The translations under genes were made by a program, and so were the position numbers. This document shows positions 9,791 to 20,725 of a stretch of 64,000 nucleotides of DNA, piece after piece. Position 1 is the stretch's first letter; each line of letters starts with the position of its first letter. This DNA comes from Stomorhina lunata (taxonomy: Eukaryota > Arthropoda > Insecta > Diptera > Rhiniidae): assembly GCA_933228675.1 (NCBI GenBank), contig OW121743.1, forward strand, positions 115,369,781 to 115,433,780, written 5' to 3'. The notes under the pieces were generated by a model. That model worked only from the letters and a program-made list of their open reading frames with translations, had not been told where the DNA came from and ran no database searches.

Positions 9791-11290
9791 TAGTTAGATT
9801 TTAATGGGTAATATATGTAACTCTTAGAAATATAATAACAGAACCACTTCCGCCGTGAGCCGGCATTGTCTTCTTACTTAATTTTATTAAAATCTTGTTC
9901 CAAATGAATAAATTAAAAACACCTTTTAATTTGCAGTATAAGAAAGCGCTTTCGAGCTATTTCAAACAATTTTCTCATAAAGATGTTGGAAATGTAAGAA
10001 AGCATCATTCAAATGGTTGGAATTGACCTCTGCTTCTATGTCAACGTCCAAGACTACAGGAAAATTCTTTTGCCAAAAACGTGTAAAATACTTGTTCATT
10101 TCAAAATATTTCCATGCAGTTACAAAACAATTTTTATAATCTATAAAAATTGTTGGGAATTTTTAATAATTTTTGTTGTTGTTGTTGTTTAAAACTTCTA
10201 GTTATTGTTTGTGTTGTTGTTATAGCAAAAGTGCAATAGATCGAGAAAGTATTTGCTGTTGCTGCTGTAAAAAAAAGAACGTATTGGTGTTATCAGGTGA
10301 AGGTTATTTCGAAGTCATTTTCACTTCAATGTGGAAAACAAATTCATAAAAATAAAAAAAACAACAAACTTTGTTTAACGAAAAAACTTTCCCAATTTAA
10401 TTTTATCACTTTAGTTGAGGTTTTTTTTAAACAATATTTTTATACGATATTTTTGCTGCATTTTTCCTCTTTCTCCATACAAATTTTTTACTTTTTTTTT
10501 TGCTTAAAAAACAAAACAAATTTTTGCTGCTGTTAAAATTTTATTATACAACAAAACATTAACATGGACAAAATCAATGTTCAGTTTTTTCTGTTTGTAT
10601 TAAATATTTGTTTTAATTTTTTTTCCTCCATTTTCATTGAGTATCAATTTACTTGAATTATTTGTTAGTCAAACAATTTATACGGCTCTAAGTCCTCAAA
10701 AAAAAAAAAGTCCGCAGCACTAACATTATTTATTTAGATTATTCTTGTACAAATAACAAAATATCTTTATTTACCGGAAATGATGCAAATGGCGTTGACG
10801 GTATGATAAGGGTATTGGTGGTTGTACTGTTGTTGTTGATATTAGTGTTAGTGTTGCTGCTAGTTCTATTATTTTGTTGTTAGTGTCAATAGAAGAAGTA
10901 GATTTACATTAATTTATTTAACCTTTTTTATTCAAATATTTATTTATTTATTTAGTTACTTTATTTTTATATAAGTCAGTTTGATATTTTCCTAGTAAAT
11001 TAAGTTAATTGGTTGTGTATAAGCAAATACTAAAGAAAACGGTCAAAGTAAATAAAAAATAATAATGCAAAAGCTACAATAACTATTATCGTATTGTTTC
11101 TCTTAAAGTTCTTGTATTTTAAGCAAAAATAAACGAAAAGCGAAAGCAATAAAAAAGCCAAAAAAATAATAATCATCATGAAATTGTAATGTTATTTGCA
11201 AAACAATATTTTTCTTTGGCTTTTCGTTTTTTGTTGGTATTTGTAAGTTTCTAGAGATGGGAAAAGTAATGGGTACTTTTTTAGCTACAA
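9791..11290. other. AT-rich segment with simple repeats
   Basis: This segment has a (GTT)n tract near 10176-10190, poly-T and poly-A tracts, and a GTT/GTA-rich stretch near 10815-10880. Open frames at 9579-9785 and 10297-10536 consist of low-complexity F/K/Q-rich peptides without domains. A short stretch near 9795-9880 resembles the interior of the 6721 fragment but is too diverged to call. No gene is supported. Confidence 0.5.
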
Positions 11291-13970
11291 GATATTTATA
11301 TATCTATATGACAAATTTTTTATAGAAAATTATATAGAGAATTTTTTATAAAACTTTTTTATAGAAATTTTTTCATATAAAAAATTTGGATAAAAAATTT
11401 TTCCTATAAAAATTTTTTATAGAAAATTTTTTATTTTTTCTATTGAAAATTTTTCATAAAAAAAATTTTATAAAAAATTTTTAATATAAACAATTTTTAT
11501 AGCAAATTTAGCACAAATTTTTTTTTTTAGAAAATTTTGCATAAGAAAAAATTTTATATAAAAAATGTTTTATATAACAATTTTTCATATACAAATTTCA
11601 TATATTAAATTTTCATATAAAAATTTTTTATAGAAAAATTTTTATATAAAATTTTTTTATATTAAATTTTATATAGAAAATTGTTCATATTAAAAATTTC
11701 CATAGAAAATTTTTTATATTAAAAATTTCTATAGAAAATTTTTCATATAAGAAACTTTGATACAAAATTTATCATATAAAATTTTTTTATAGAAAATTAT
11801 TCTTATAAAAATTTTTCATATAAAAATTTTTTAAAGAAAATTTTTAAAATAAATTTTTTTATAGAAAATTTGTCATATAAGAATTTTTTATAGAAAAATT
11901 TTCTATAAAAATTTTTTATTTTTTATAGAAAATTTTTCATATAAAAATTTTTCATAAAATATTTTCATATAAAAATTTTTTATAGAAAATTTTTCATTTT
12001 AAAAATTTCTATAGAAAATTTTTTATATAAAAATTTCTATAGAAATTTTTTATATAAAAATTTTCTTTAGAAATTTTTTAAATAAAAATTTCTATAGAAA
12101 TTTTTTATATAAAAATTTTCTTTAGAAATTTTTCATATAAAAATTTTCTACAGAATGTTTTTATACAAAATTTTTGCATATAAAAAATTTTTATAGAAAA
12201 TTTTTTAGAAAATTTTTCATAAAAAATTTTTAGAGAAAATTTTTTATATAAAAAAAATTATAAAAAATTTTTTATATGAAATTTTTATAGAAAATTTTTC
12301 ATATAAAAATTTTTTGCAGAAAATTTTTCATTTTAAAATTTTCTGTAGAAAATTTTTCATATAAAAATTTTTTATAGCAAATTTTTCATATACAAATTTT
12401 TTATAGAAAATTTCTCGTATAAAATTTTTTTATAGAAAATTTTTCATATAAAAATTTTTTATAGGAAATTTTTCATATACAAATTTTCTATAGAAAATTT
12501 CACGTATACAATTTTTTTTATAGAAAATTTTTCATATAAAAAATTTTTATAGAAAATTTTCTATATAAAAAATTTGTATAGAAAATTTTTCATATTAAAA
12601 ATTTGTATAGAAAATTTTTCATATTAAAAATTTTTATAGAAAATTTTTCATATTAAAAATTTTTATAGAATATTTTTCATATAAATATTTTTTTATAGAA
12701 AATTTCATATAAAAAATGGTTACATAAAATTTTTATAGACAATTTTTCATATCAAATTTTTTATGGAAAATTTTTCTTATAAAAATTTTTTATAGAAAAT
12801 TTTTCATATAAAAATTTTTTATAGAAAATTTTTCATATAAAAATTTTTTGTAGAAAATTTTTCATTTTAAAAATTTCTATAGAAAATTTTTCATATAAAA
12901 ATTTTTTATAGCAAATAATTCATATAGAAATTTTTTATAGAAAATTTCTCGTATAAAAAATTTTTCATATAAAAATTTTTTATACGAAATTTTTCATATA
13001 CAAATTTTTTATAGAAAATTTCTCGTATAAAATTTTTTTATAGAAAATTTTTCATATAAAAATTTTTTATAGAAAATTTTTCATATTAAAAATTTTTATA
13101 GAAAATTTTTCATATAAAAATAATTTTTTTTAGAACATGTTTCATATAAATATTTTTTTTACAGAAAATTTCATATAAAAAATGGTTATAGACAATTTTT
13201 CATATCAAATTTTTTATGGAAAATTTTTCTTATAAAAATTTTTTATAGAAAATTTTTCATATAAAAATTTTTTATAGAAAACTTTTCATATACAAATTTT
13301 TTATAGAAAATTTTTCATTTTAAAAATTTCTATAGAAAATTTTTCATATAAAAATTTTTTATAGCAAATTTTTCATATACAAATTTTTATAGAAAATTTC
13401 TCGTAAAAAATTTTTTTATAGAAAAAATTTTTAATATTAAAATTTTTTATAGAAAAGTTTTCGTGTTAAAAATTTCCATAGAAAATTTTTCATATTTAAA
13501 ATTTCTATAGAAAATTTTTCATATCAAAAACTTTTATAGAAAATTTTTTATAGAAAACGTTTCATATAAAAATTTTTTGTAGAAAATTTTTTATATAAAA
13601 ATGTTTGATAAAAAATTTTTCATATTCAAAATTTTTGATGAAAAATTTTTCATATTCAAAATTTTTATAGAAATTTTTTCATATAAAAATTTTTTATAGC
13701 AAATTTTTCATATAAAAATTTCTTATATAAAAATTTCTTATATAAAAATTTCTTAAAGAAAACGTGAAAGAAATTAATTTTTAGTTGAACCAAGAATTTA
13801 CATTTCATATAAAATTTTTTTATAGAAAACGTTTCGTATAAAAATTATTTATAGAAAGTTTTTCATATAAAAATTTTTTATAGAAAATTTTTCATATAGA
13901 AATTTTTTATAGAAAATTTTTCGTATAAAAATTTTTTATAGAAAATTTTTCATATAAAAATTTTCTTTTT
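11291..13970. repeat. Palindrome-related tandem array D (spacer TTTTTCATATAAAAA)
   Basis: About 2.7 kb of units near 27-29 bp, mainly TTTTTTATAGAAAA alternating with TTTTTCATATAAAAA. It is closely related to array C, which it resembles more than any other array here. The region near 12690-12800 is duplicated near 13130-13250 (ATAAAAAATGGTTA and GACAATTTTTCATATCAAAT recur), giving a higher-order repeat of about 450 bp. At its right end it grades into the 19-bp satellite. Confidence 0.88.
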
Positions 13971-15360
13971 AAAAGGTACTTTTCTTTTTTTAATGTACTT
14001 TTTTATTTAAAAGGTACTTTTCTATTTCAAAGGTATTTTTCTATTTTAAAGGTACATTACTATTTACAAGGTACTTTACTATTTAAAAGGTACTTTTCTT
14101 TATAAAAGGTACTTTTCTTTATAAAAGGTAATTTTCTTTATAAAATGTCTTTTTTTATAAAAGGTAATTTTCTTTATCAAAGGTACTTTTCTTTATAAAA
14201 GGTACTTTTTTTATAAAAGGTACTTTTCTTTATAAAAGGTTTTTTCTTTATACAAGGTCCTTTTTTTATAAAAGGTACTTTTCTTTATAAAAGGTACTTT
14301 TCTTTATAAAAGGTACTTTTCTTTATAAAAGGTTTTTTCTTTATACAAAGTCCTTTTTTTATAAAATTTACTTTTCTTTATAAAAGGTGCTTTTCCTTAT
14401 AAAAGGTACTTTTCTTTATAAAAGGTACTTTTCCTTATAAAAGGTACTTTTCTTTATAAAAGGTACTTTTCTTTATAAAAGGTACGTTTCTTTATAAATG
14501 GTACTTTTCTTTATAAAAGGTACTTTTCTTTATAAAAGGTACTTTTCTTTATAAAAAGTACTTTTCTTTATAAAAGGTACTTTTCTTTATAAAAGGTACT
14601 TTTCTTTATAAAAAATACTTTTCTTTATTAAAGGTACTTTTCTTTATAAAAGGTACTTTTCTTTATAAAAGGTACTTTTATTTATAAAAGGTACTTTTCT
14701 TTATAAAAGGTACTTTTCTTTATAAAAAGTACTTTTCTTTATAAAATGTACTTTTCTTTATAAAAGGTACTTTTCTTTATAAAAGGTACTTTTCTTCATC
14801 AAAGGTACTTTTCTTTATAAAAGGTACTTTTCTTTATAAAATGTACTTTTTTTTATAAAAGGTACTTTTCTTTATAAAAAGTTACTTTTCTTTATAAAAG
14901 GTACTTTTCTTTATAAAAAGTACTTTTCTTTATAAAAGGTACTTTTCTTTATCAAAGGTACTTTTCTTTATAAAAGGTACTTTTCTTTATAAAAGGTACT
15001 TTTCTTTATAAAAGGTACTTTTCTTTATAAAAGGCACTTTTCTTTATAAAAGGCACTTTTCTTTATAAAAGGCACTTTTCTTTATAAAAGGCACTTTTCT
15101 TTATAAAAGGCACTTTTCTTTATAAAAGGTACTTTTCTTTATAAAAGGTACTTTTCTTTATAAAAGGTACTTTTCTTTATAAAATGTACTTTTTTTTATA
15201 AAAGGTACTTTTCTTTATTAAAGGTACTTTTCTTTATAAAAGGTACTTTTCTATATAAAAGGTACTTTTCTTTTTAAAGGTACTTTTCTTTATAAAAGGT
15301 ACTTTTCTTTATAAAATGTACTTTTCTTTATAAAAGGTACTTTTTTCAAGAAAGGTAACT
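13971..15360. repeat. 19-bp satellite (AAAAGGTACTTTTCTTTAT)n
   Basis: About 1.4 kb of a very regular 19-bp unit, AAAAGGTACTTTTCTTTAT, roughly 70 copies. The left edge (13971-14100) has transitional units containing TTTTCTAT, half of the palindromic core. The satellite may therefore have arisen from the neighbouring array by truncation and amplification. A run of consecutive units near 15030-15120 carries GGCAC in place of GGTAC. The right edge decays into TTTTTTCAAGAAAGG units. Confidence 0.95.
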
Positions 15361-15400
15361 TTTTTCAAGAAAACCTTTATCTCAGCTCAGATAGAATTTA

Positions 15401-15505
15401 TTAAAAATATTTAATATTTATTAAAAATATACAACCATTACTTATGCCACAGCGACCATTGCGATAAACATTACCAATACCAGCATAACCTTCATCACCA
15501 CCGCT
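15401..15505 (-). other. Glycine-rich minus-strand open frame of 34 codons (unidentified)
   Basis: Directly after an in-frame TGA at 15506-15508, the minus strand reads S-G-G-D-E-G-Y-A-G-I-G-N-V-Y-R-N-G-R-C-G with mostly T-ending codons (GGT GGT GAT). It is much less AT-biased than its surroundings. CTGAAG at its start and ATAA/GTAATG after the C-G-I codons resemble weak splice signals. The split codon left there (phase 1) would be compatible with the receptor exon at 4137-4431. The plus strand is also open across the same bases with C-ending codons, so this could be chance or a gene relic. Function unknown. Confidence 0.25.
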
Positions 15506-16667
15506 TCAGCACCCCAGGCCAACAAAGAATATTGAAGAGAATTGTCGTTAAAATGTTTATAGTTTTTTTTTTGTAGCATAAATTTATTTGTCCTACAAAA
15601 ATATGCCTTCTACTCTGAATGAATGACTGACTGGATGACAGAAGGAGTGAGGACTGCACCAAAATCTGCAATAAATACTTCTTCTCCCTCTTTCACTCTG
15701 ATTGCTGTTTTGTTCAATCCGGTTAAAAATTTATTGTAATAAAATATAAAATACACGGAAACAACTAAAAAATATCCCGACTGACAAGCGTAACATACAT
15801 ACACATATAGAGGCACACATACAAACAAGCAAACAAACATTTGTGTATAACAAAATGTACATTTCCAACAATTTACTTTGTGGTCATTTTAATCCTTTGT
15901 AACATTTAAATTTAAATGCTGTGGTATTTTCCGTTTTCAGCAAAACTACAAATTGAAATGAATGACTGAACGAACCAAAACGAATGAATGAATGAATAAA
16001 TGAAACTTGGCTAAAAGGAGCGGGTTGGGAAAAAAGGGAGAAAATTGAAAATATTTTATTAAAAGAATGAGAATAATAAAACTCATTTTCATTTAAGCTC
16101 TGTCAAAACCACACCAACTCAGTACTCACTCAGCTTATAAACATAATTGTATACAGTAAGAAAAAAATAAAAGTGGAAAGAATTATAAATTCAAATTCCT
16201 TAAAGAAAAAGCTTTAGGGTTTCAATTAACTATAATAAATAATTAAAGAAATTCTAGAAAAAATCATAAATCAAATCCTATTTGTTTCATCACCACAACT
16301 TTATTAGCCTTAATTTTTCTCAGTGTTAGTGGTTATGAAAACACCGTAAATCTCATAAAATATTTATGTAGGAAATAATATAGTTCGTACATAAAATTTT
16401 CAATTTACTTTTCATTGCAGTTACTGCAGTTGAAGTTTACAAAAAAAAAAAAAAAATCATTCATAATTACTTTTCCGACACTTGAGGAAGAGAATATGAG
16501 ATTTGTTTTCGAAACCATAAGCGGAATAAATTGTTGACAGTTCGTTGTAGTTTCTTCAATTTAAAAGCTGCTATCGAACGGCTTAATCATATTTGTGTGA
16601 AGTAAATTGATTTAAGTTTTATATTAAAAGGCATCAGGATATAGTATAACCGCAAGGAATTGTTAAA

Positions 16668-16784
16668 ATGGTTGAAAGTGTAATACCGGATGTTTCTGCT
16701 GTAGCAGTTTATGCGCTTAAATGCCTCGGCCTTATAAAGGCAATCGGATTTCTGTTCAATAAAGGACTAAAAGTAGCAATTTGA
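16668..16784 (+). CDS. Possible 38-aa small open frame (unidentified)
   Basis: ATG at 16668 is in a fair start context (TTAAAATGG), and the frame stays open for 38 codons to a TGA. The peptide begins M-V-E-S-V-I-P-D-V-S-A-V-A-V-Y-A-L-K-C-L and continues G-L-I-K-A-I-G-F-L-F-N-K-G-L-K-V-A-I. It is largely hydrophobic and could be one membrane-associated helix. The local base composition is less AT-rich than the flanks. An AATAAA lies about 140 bases downstream. I do not recognise it. It could be a short peptide gene, an exon, or a relic of a processed gene. Confidence 0.25.
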   Translation: MVESVIPDVSAVAVYALKCLGLIKAIGFLFNKGLKVAI

Positions 16785-17144
16785 AGCCATGTTGACAAAA
16801 CAGACAATTTACAAACATATTTTTTCTTTAAATTTTAGTTCTGCGTCTTAAAAGATACTTTGGTATCAACAAGAAATTACTTTATAACACTTTTTTGACT
16901 TTTCAAATAAATGTAAAACTTTGCAAAATAAAATTTTATATTAAAATTTTAAATCAAAAATTATTTTATGTATAACAAAATTAATTTTCGAAAGTTTTTT
17001 TTATAGAAAATATAACAAATTTCTGCAAAAATTTTTTTTAATTTAGGGAAACTTACATAAAAATTTCTTTATATAGAAAAGGACATCAAATATTTTTCTT
17101 TGGAAAACTTCTAAAGTTATTGTAAAAAACATTTTTTAGTTTTA

Positions 17145-17210
17145 TCAAAAAACTATTTATTAAAATAATAAATAATTGTAATAAATTGGGATCTTAGTGC
17201 AATACACTAT
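17145..17210 (-). mobile_element. MITE copy inside array E
   Basis: ATCAAAAAACTATTTATT through AAATTGGGATCTTAGTGCAA to CACTA, about 66 bp. It matches 48339-48405 with only two differences. The segment AATTGTAATAAATTGGGATC corresponds to the right arm of the fuller MITE at 44379-44489. Confidence 0.7.
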
Positions 17211-18420
17211 AGAAAAACTTTTTAATTAAATGCTTGATGTCCCAAAATTTTTGATAAACCTTCTTAAAAAATTTTAGATTGACAATTTTTCTATAGAAAA
17301 TGTTATTTTTAATAGAGATTTTCATAGAAATTTAATTTTATTTTTTTTTTTTTCTACAAAAAAATTTACGTTTACATCAAAAATTCGATATAGAATTTTT
17401 TATATCAATCAATTTTAAACAAAAAGTTTTACAAAATTTCTATAAAATTTTGAGCATCCAAAAATTTTTTATTGCACTTAAATTTTACATAATAAATTTT
17501 TCTTTAAAGCACATCGAAAACTCTTCTATAGAAAAATTTACGTAAAAATTTATATCAAAAATTTTTTGTATGAAAAATGTTCATAAATTTTTGTTTAGAG
17601 AAATTTATTATATAAATAATTGTTTTTATAAAAAATTTCTATAAACATTTTTTTACAGAAAAATTAACATCTTATTGTTTCTAAAGAAAACTTGATATTG
17701 ATTTTTCTATAGAAAATTTTGAATCGAAAATTTTACATGAACAATTTTTCTATAGAAAATTTTACATCGAAAATTTTGATTTAGGAAATTTTACATGACA
17801 ACTTTTATATCAAAAGATGTTGAAAAAAATTTTCTATACAAAACTTTACATCGAAAATTTTGCTAAAGAACATTTTTCTATTTCGAAAATTAGATTATTT
17901 GTTTAAAAATTTTACATCTAAAATTTTTTAATAGAAAATTTTACGCCGAAAATTTTTTTAAAAAAATTTACACTGAAAATTTTTCTAAAAATAAAATTTG
18001 CAATTTTTTATGAAAATTTTTCTATAGAAAATTTTTCAATAGAAAATTTTTCTATAGAAAATTTTTCAATAGAAAATTTTTTATTAAAATTTTTCCATAG
18101 ATAATTTTTTATGAAAATTTTTCCATAGATAATTTTTTATGAAAATTTTCTATAGAAAATTTTTTATCAAAATTTTGCTATAGAAAATTTTTTATGAAAA
18201 TTTTTCTATAGAAAATTTTTTATGAAAATTTTTCTATAGAAAATTTTTTATGAAAATTTTTCTATAGAAAATTTTTCTATAGAAAATTTTTTATGAAAAT
18301 TTTTCTATAGAAAATTTTTTATGAAAATTTTTCTATAGAAAATTTTTTATGAAAATTTTTCTATAGAAAATTTTTTATGAAAATTTTTCTATAGAAAATT
18401 TTTTATAAAAATTTTTCTAT

Positions 18421-18850
18421 AGAACATTTTTTATCAAAATTTTTCTATAAAAAATTTTTTATCAAAATTTTTCTATAGAAAGTTTTTTATAAAAATTTTT
18501 TTTGAAAATTTCTTAGGAAATTTTTCTATTGAAACTTTTTTATGAAAATTTTTCTATAGAAACTATTTATGAAAATTTTTCTATAGAAAATTTTTTATGA
18601 AAATTTTTCTATAGAAAATTTTTTATGAAAATTTTTCTATAGAAAATTTTTTATAAAAATTTTTCTATAGAACATTTTTTATCAAAATTTTTCTATAAAA
18701 AATTTTTTATCAAAATTTTTCTATAGAAAGTTTTTTATAAAAATTTTTTTTGAAAATTTTTCATAGGAAATTTTTCTATAGAAACTTTTTTATGAAAATT
18801 TTTCTATAGAAACTATTTATGAAAATTTTTCTATAGAAAATTTTTTATGA
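18421..18850. repeat. Higher-order repeat, 248-bp period
   Basis: A run of distinctive variant units (AGAACATTTTTTATC, then AGAAAGTTTTTTATAAAA, TTTTTTTTGAAAATTT, AGAAACTTTTTTATG and AGAAACTATTTATG) starting at 18421 recurs in the same order starting at 18669. The small differences (CTATTG against CTATAG, TCTTAGG against TTCATAGG) show that a block of about nine units was duplicated as a whole after those variants had arisen. Confidence 0.8.
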
Positions 18851-20725
18851 AAATTTTTCTATAGAAAATTTTTTATAAAAATTTTTCTATAGAAAATTTT
18901 TTATAAAAATTTTTCTATAGAAAATTTTTTATCAAAATTTTTCTATAAAAAATTTTTTATCAAAATTTTTCTATGGAAAATTTTTTATGAAAATTTTTCT
19001 ATAGAAAATTTTTTATCAAAATTTTTCTATAGAAAATTTTTTATCAAAATTTTTCTATAGAAAATTTTTTATCAAAATTTTTCTATAGAAAATTTTTTAT
19101 GAAAATTTTTCTATAGAAAATTTTTTATGAAAATTTTTCTATAGAAAATTTTTTATGAAAATTTTTCTATAGAAAATTTTTTATGAAAATTTTTCTATAG
19201 AAAATTTTTTATGAAAATTTTTCTATAGAAAATTTTTTATGAAAATTTTTCTATAGAAAATTTTTTATGAAAATTTTTCTATAGAAAATTTTTTATGAAA
19301 ATTTTTCTATAGAAAATTTTTTATGAAAAATTTTCTATAGAAAGTTTTTTATAAAAATTTTTCATATAAAATTTTTTATGAAAATTTTTCATATAAAATT
19401 TTTTATGAAAATTTTTTATATAAAATTTTTTAGGAAAATTTTTCATATAAAATTTTTTATGAAAATTTTTCTATAGAAAATTTTTAATGAAAATTTTTCT
19501 ATAGAAAATTTTTTATGAAAATTTTTCTATAGAAACTTTTTTATGAAAATTTTTCTATAGAATTTTTTTTATGAAAATTTTTCTATAGAATATTTTTTAT
19601 GAACATTTTTCTATAGAAAATTTTTTATAAAAATTTTTCTATAGAAAATTTTTTATAAAAATTTTTCTATAGAAAATTTTTTATGAAAATTTTTCTATAG
19701 AAAATTTTTTATGAAAAATTTTCTGTAGAAAATTTTTTATAAATATTTTTCGATAGAAAATTTGTTATGAAAATTTTTTCTATAGAGAATTTTTTATAAA
19801 AATTTTTCTATAGAAAATTTTTTATGAAAATTTTTCCATAGAAAATTTTTTATAAAAATTTTCTATAGAAATTTTACATTTGAATACTTTTATATAAAAT
19901 TTACATCGAAAATTTTTCTTATAAAATTTAGACCGAAAACTTACATAGAAAATTTCACATCAAAAATTTTTTTTATAAAATTTAAATCGAAAATTTTTGT
20001 ATAGAAAATTTTACATGGAAAATTTTTTTATTAAATCTTAACATAACATCTTATGAAAATTTTTCTATAAAAAATTTACATTAAAAATACTTTCATATAA
20101 AATTTACATTGAAAATTTTTCGATATAAAATTAGCAACGAATATTTTTCTAATAAAATTTGTATCGAAAATTTTTGTATATAAAATTTTCATAGAAAAAT
20201 TTTCTTAAGAAAATTTAACATGGAAAATTTTTTGATATAAAATTTACATAGAAAATTTTTTATGAAAACTTTTCTATAGAAAATTTTACATCGTTAATTT
20301 TTGCATCAATATTTTTTCGATATAAAAATTTACATAAAAAATTTTGCTAAAGAAAATTTTTCTATGTCGAACAAAATCGAAATTTTTTTATTTAAAAATG
20401 TTTGCATTAGAATTATTTTCTTAATAAAATTTTACATCAAAGATTTTTTAAAGAAAATTTTTTATCGGAAGTTTAATTAAAAAATTGTTATATCGAAAAT
20501 TTTTCTAAAGAAAATTTTATATCGAAAATTTTTCTAAAAAAATTTTATATCGAAAATTTTTCTAAAAAAATTTTATATCGAAAATTTTTCTAAAAAATTT
20601 ATATCGAAATCTTTGCTGAAGAAAGTTTTACATGAAAATTTTTTATATTAAAATTTTGCATCGAAATTTTTTATAAAAAATTTTACGTCGACAATTTTTC
20701 TATAGAAAATTTTTTTCACATACAA

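Larger units (their letters stand above)
15361..16960. other. AT-rich non-repetitive segment with two small open frames
   Basis: This segment lies between the 19-bp satellite and array E. It contains a (GAAT)n-like tract near 15980-16005, a poly-A tract near 16441-16456 and two short open frames listed separately. The open frame at 15610-15840 begins in TTTG/TATG simple repeats and has no recognisable domain. Confidence 0.5.
16961..20725. repeat. Palindrome-core tandem array E, 28-bp unit
   Basis: The best-homogenised block (about 17990-19860) has a 28-bp unit made of GAAAATTTTT, CTATAGAAAA and TTTTTTAT. Both flanks (16961-17980 and 19870-20725) are degenerate, with ACATCGAAAATTTT spacers like those of arrays F and G. 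This is the pattern of an array homogenised at its centre with old edges. It contains a 248-bp higher-order repeat and a MITE copy, listed separately. Confidence 0.92.

Noticed and set aside
10730..10880. Minus-strand T/N/S-rich open frame ending at a GTAAAT-like donor as a 5' exon
   Set aside because: It has no start codon or signal peptide. The sequence is largely a (CAA/ACA)-type simple repeat.
15430..15530. Minus-strand M-K-V-M-L-V-L-V-M-F-I-A-M-V-A-V-A as the receptor signal peptide
   Set aside because: It runs into an in-frame TAA before the only good donor-like GTAATG, and no donor within it leaves the required phase. The glycine-rich frame on the same bases is at least as plausible.
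15610..15840. 76-codon minus-strand open frame with a hydrophobic start, considered as a signal-peptide exon of the receptor
   Set aside because: The hydrophobic part is encoded by TTTG/TATG simple repeats. It has no suitable phase-1 donor for joining to the exon at 4137-4431.
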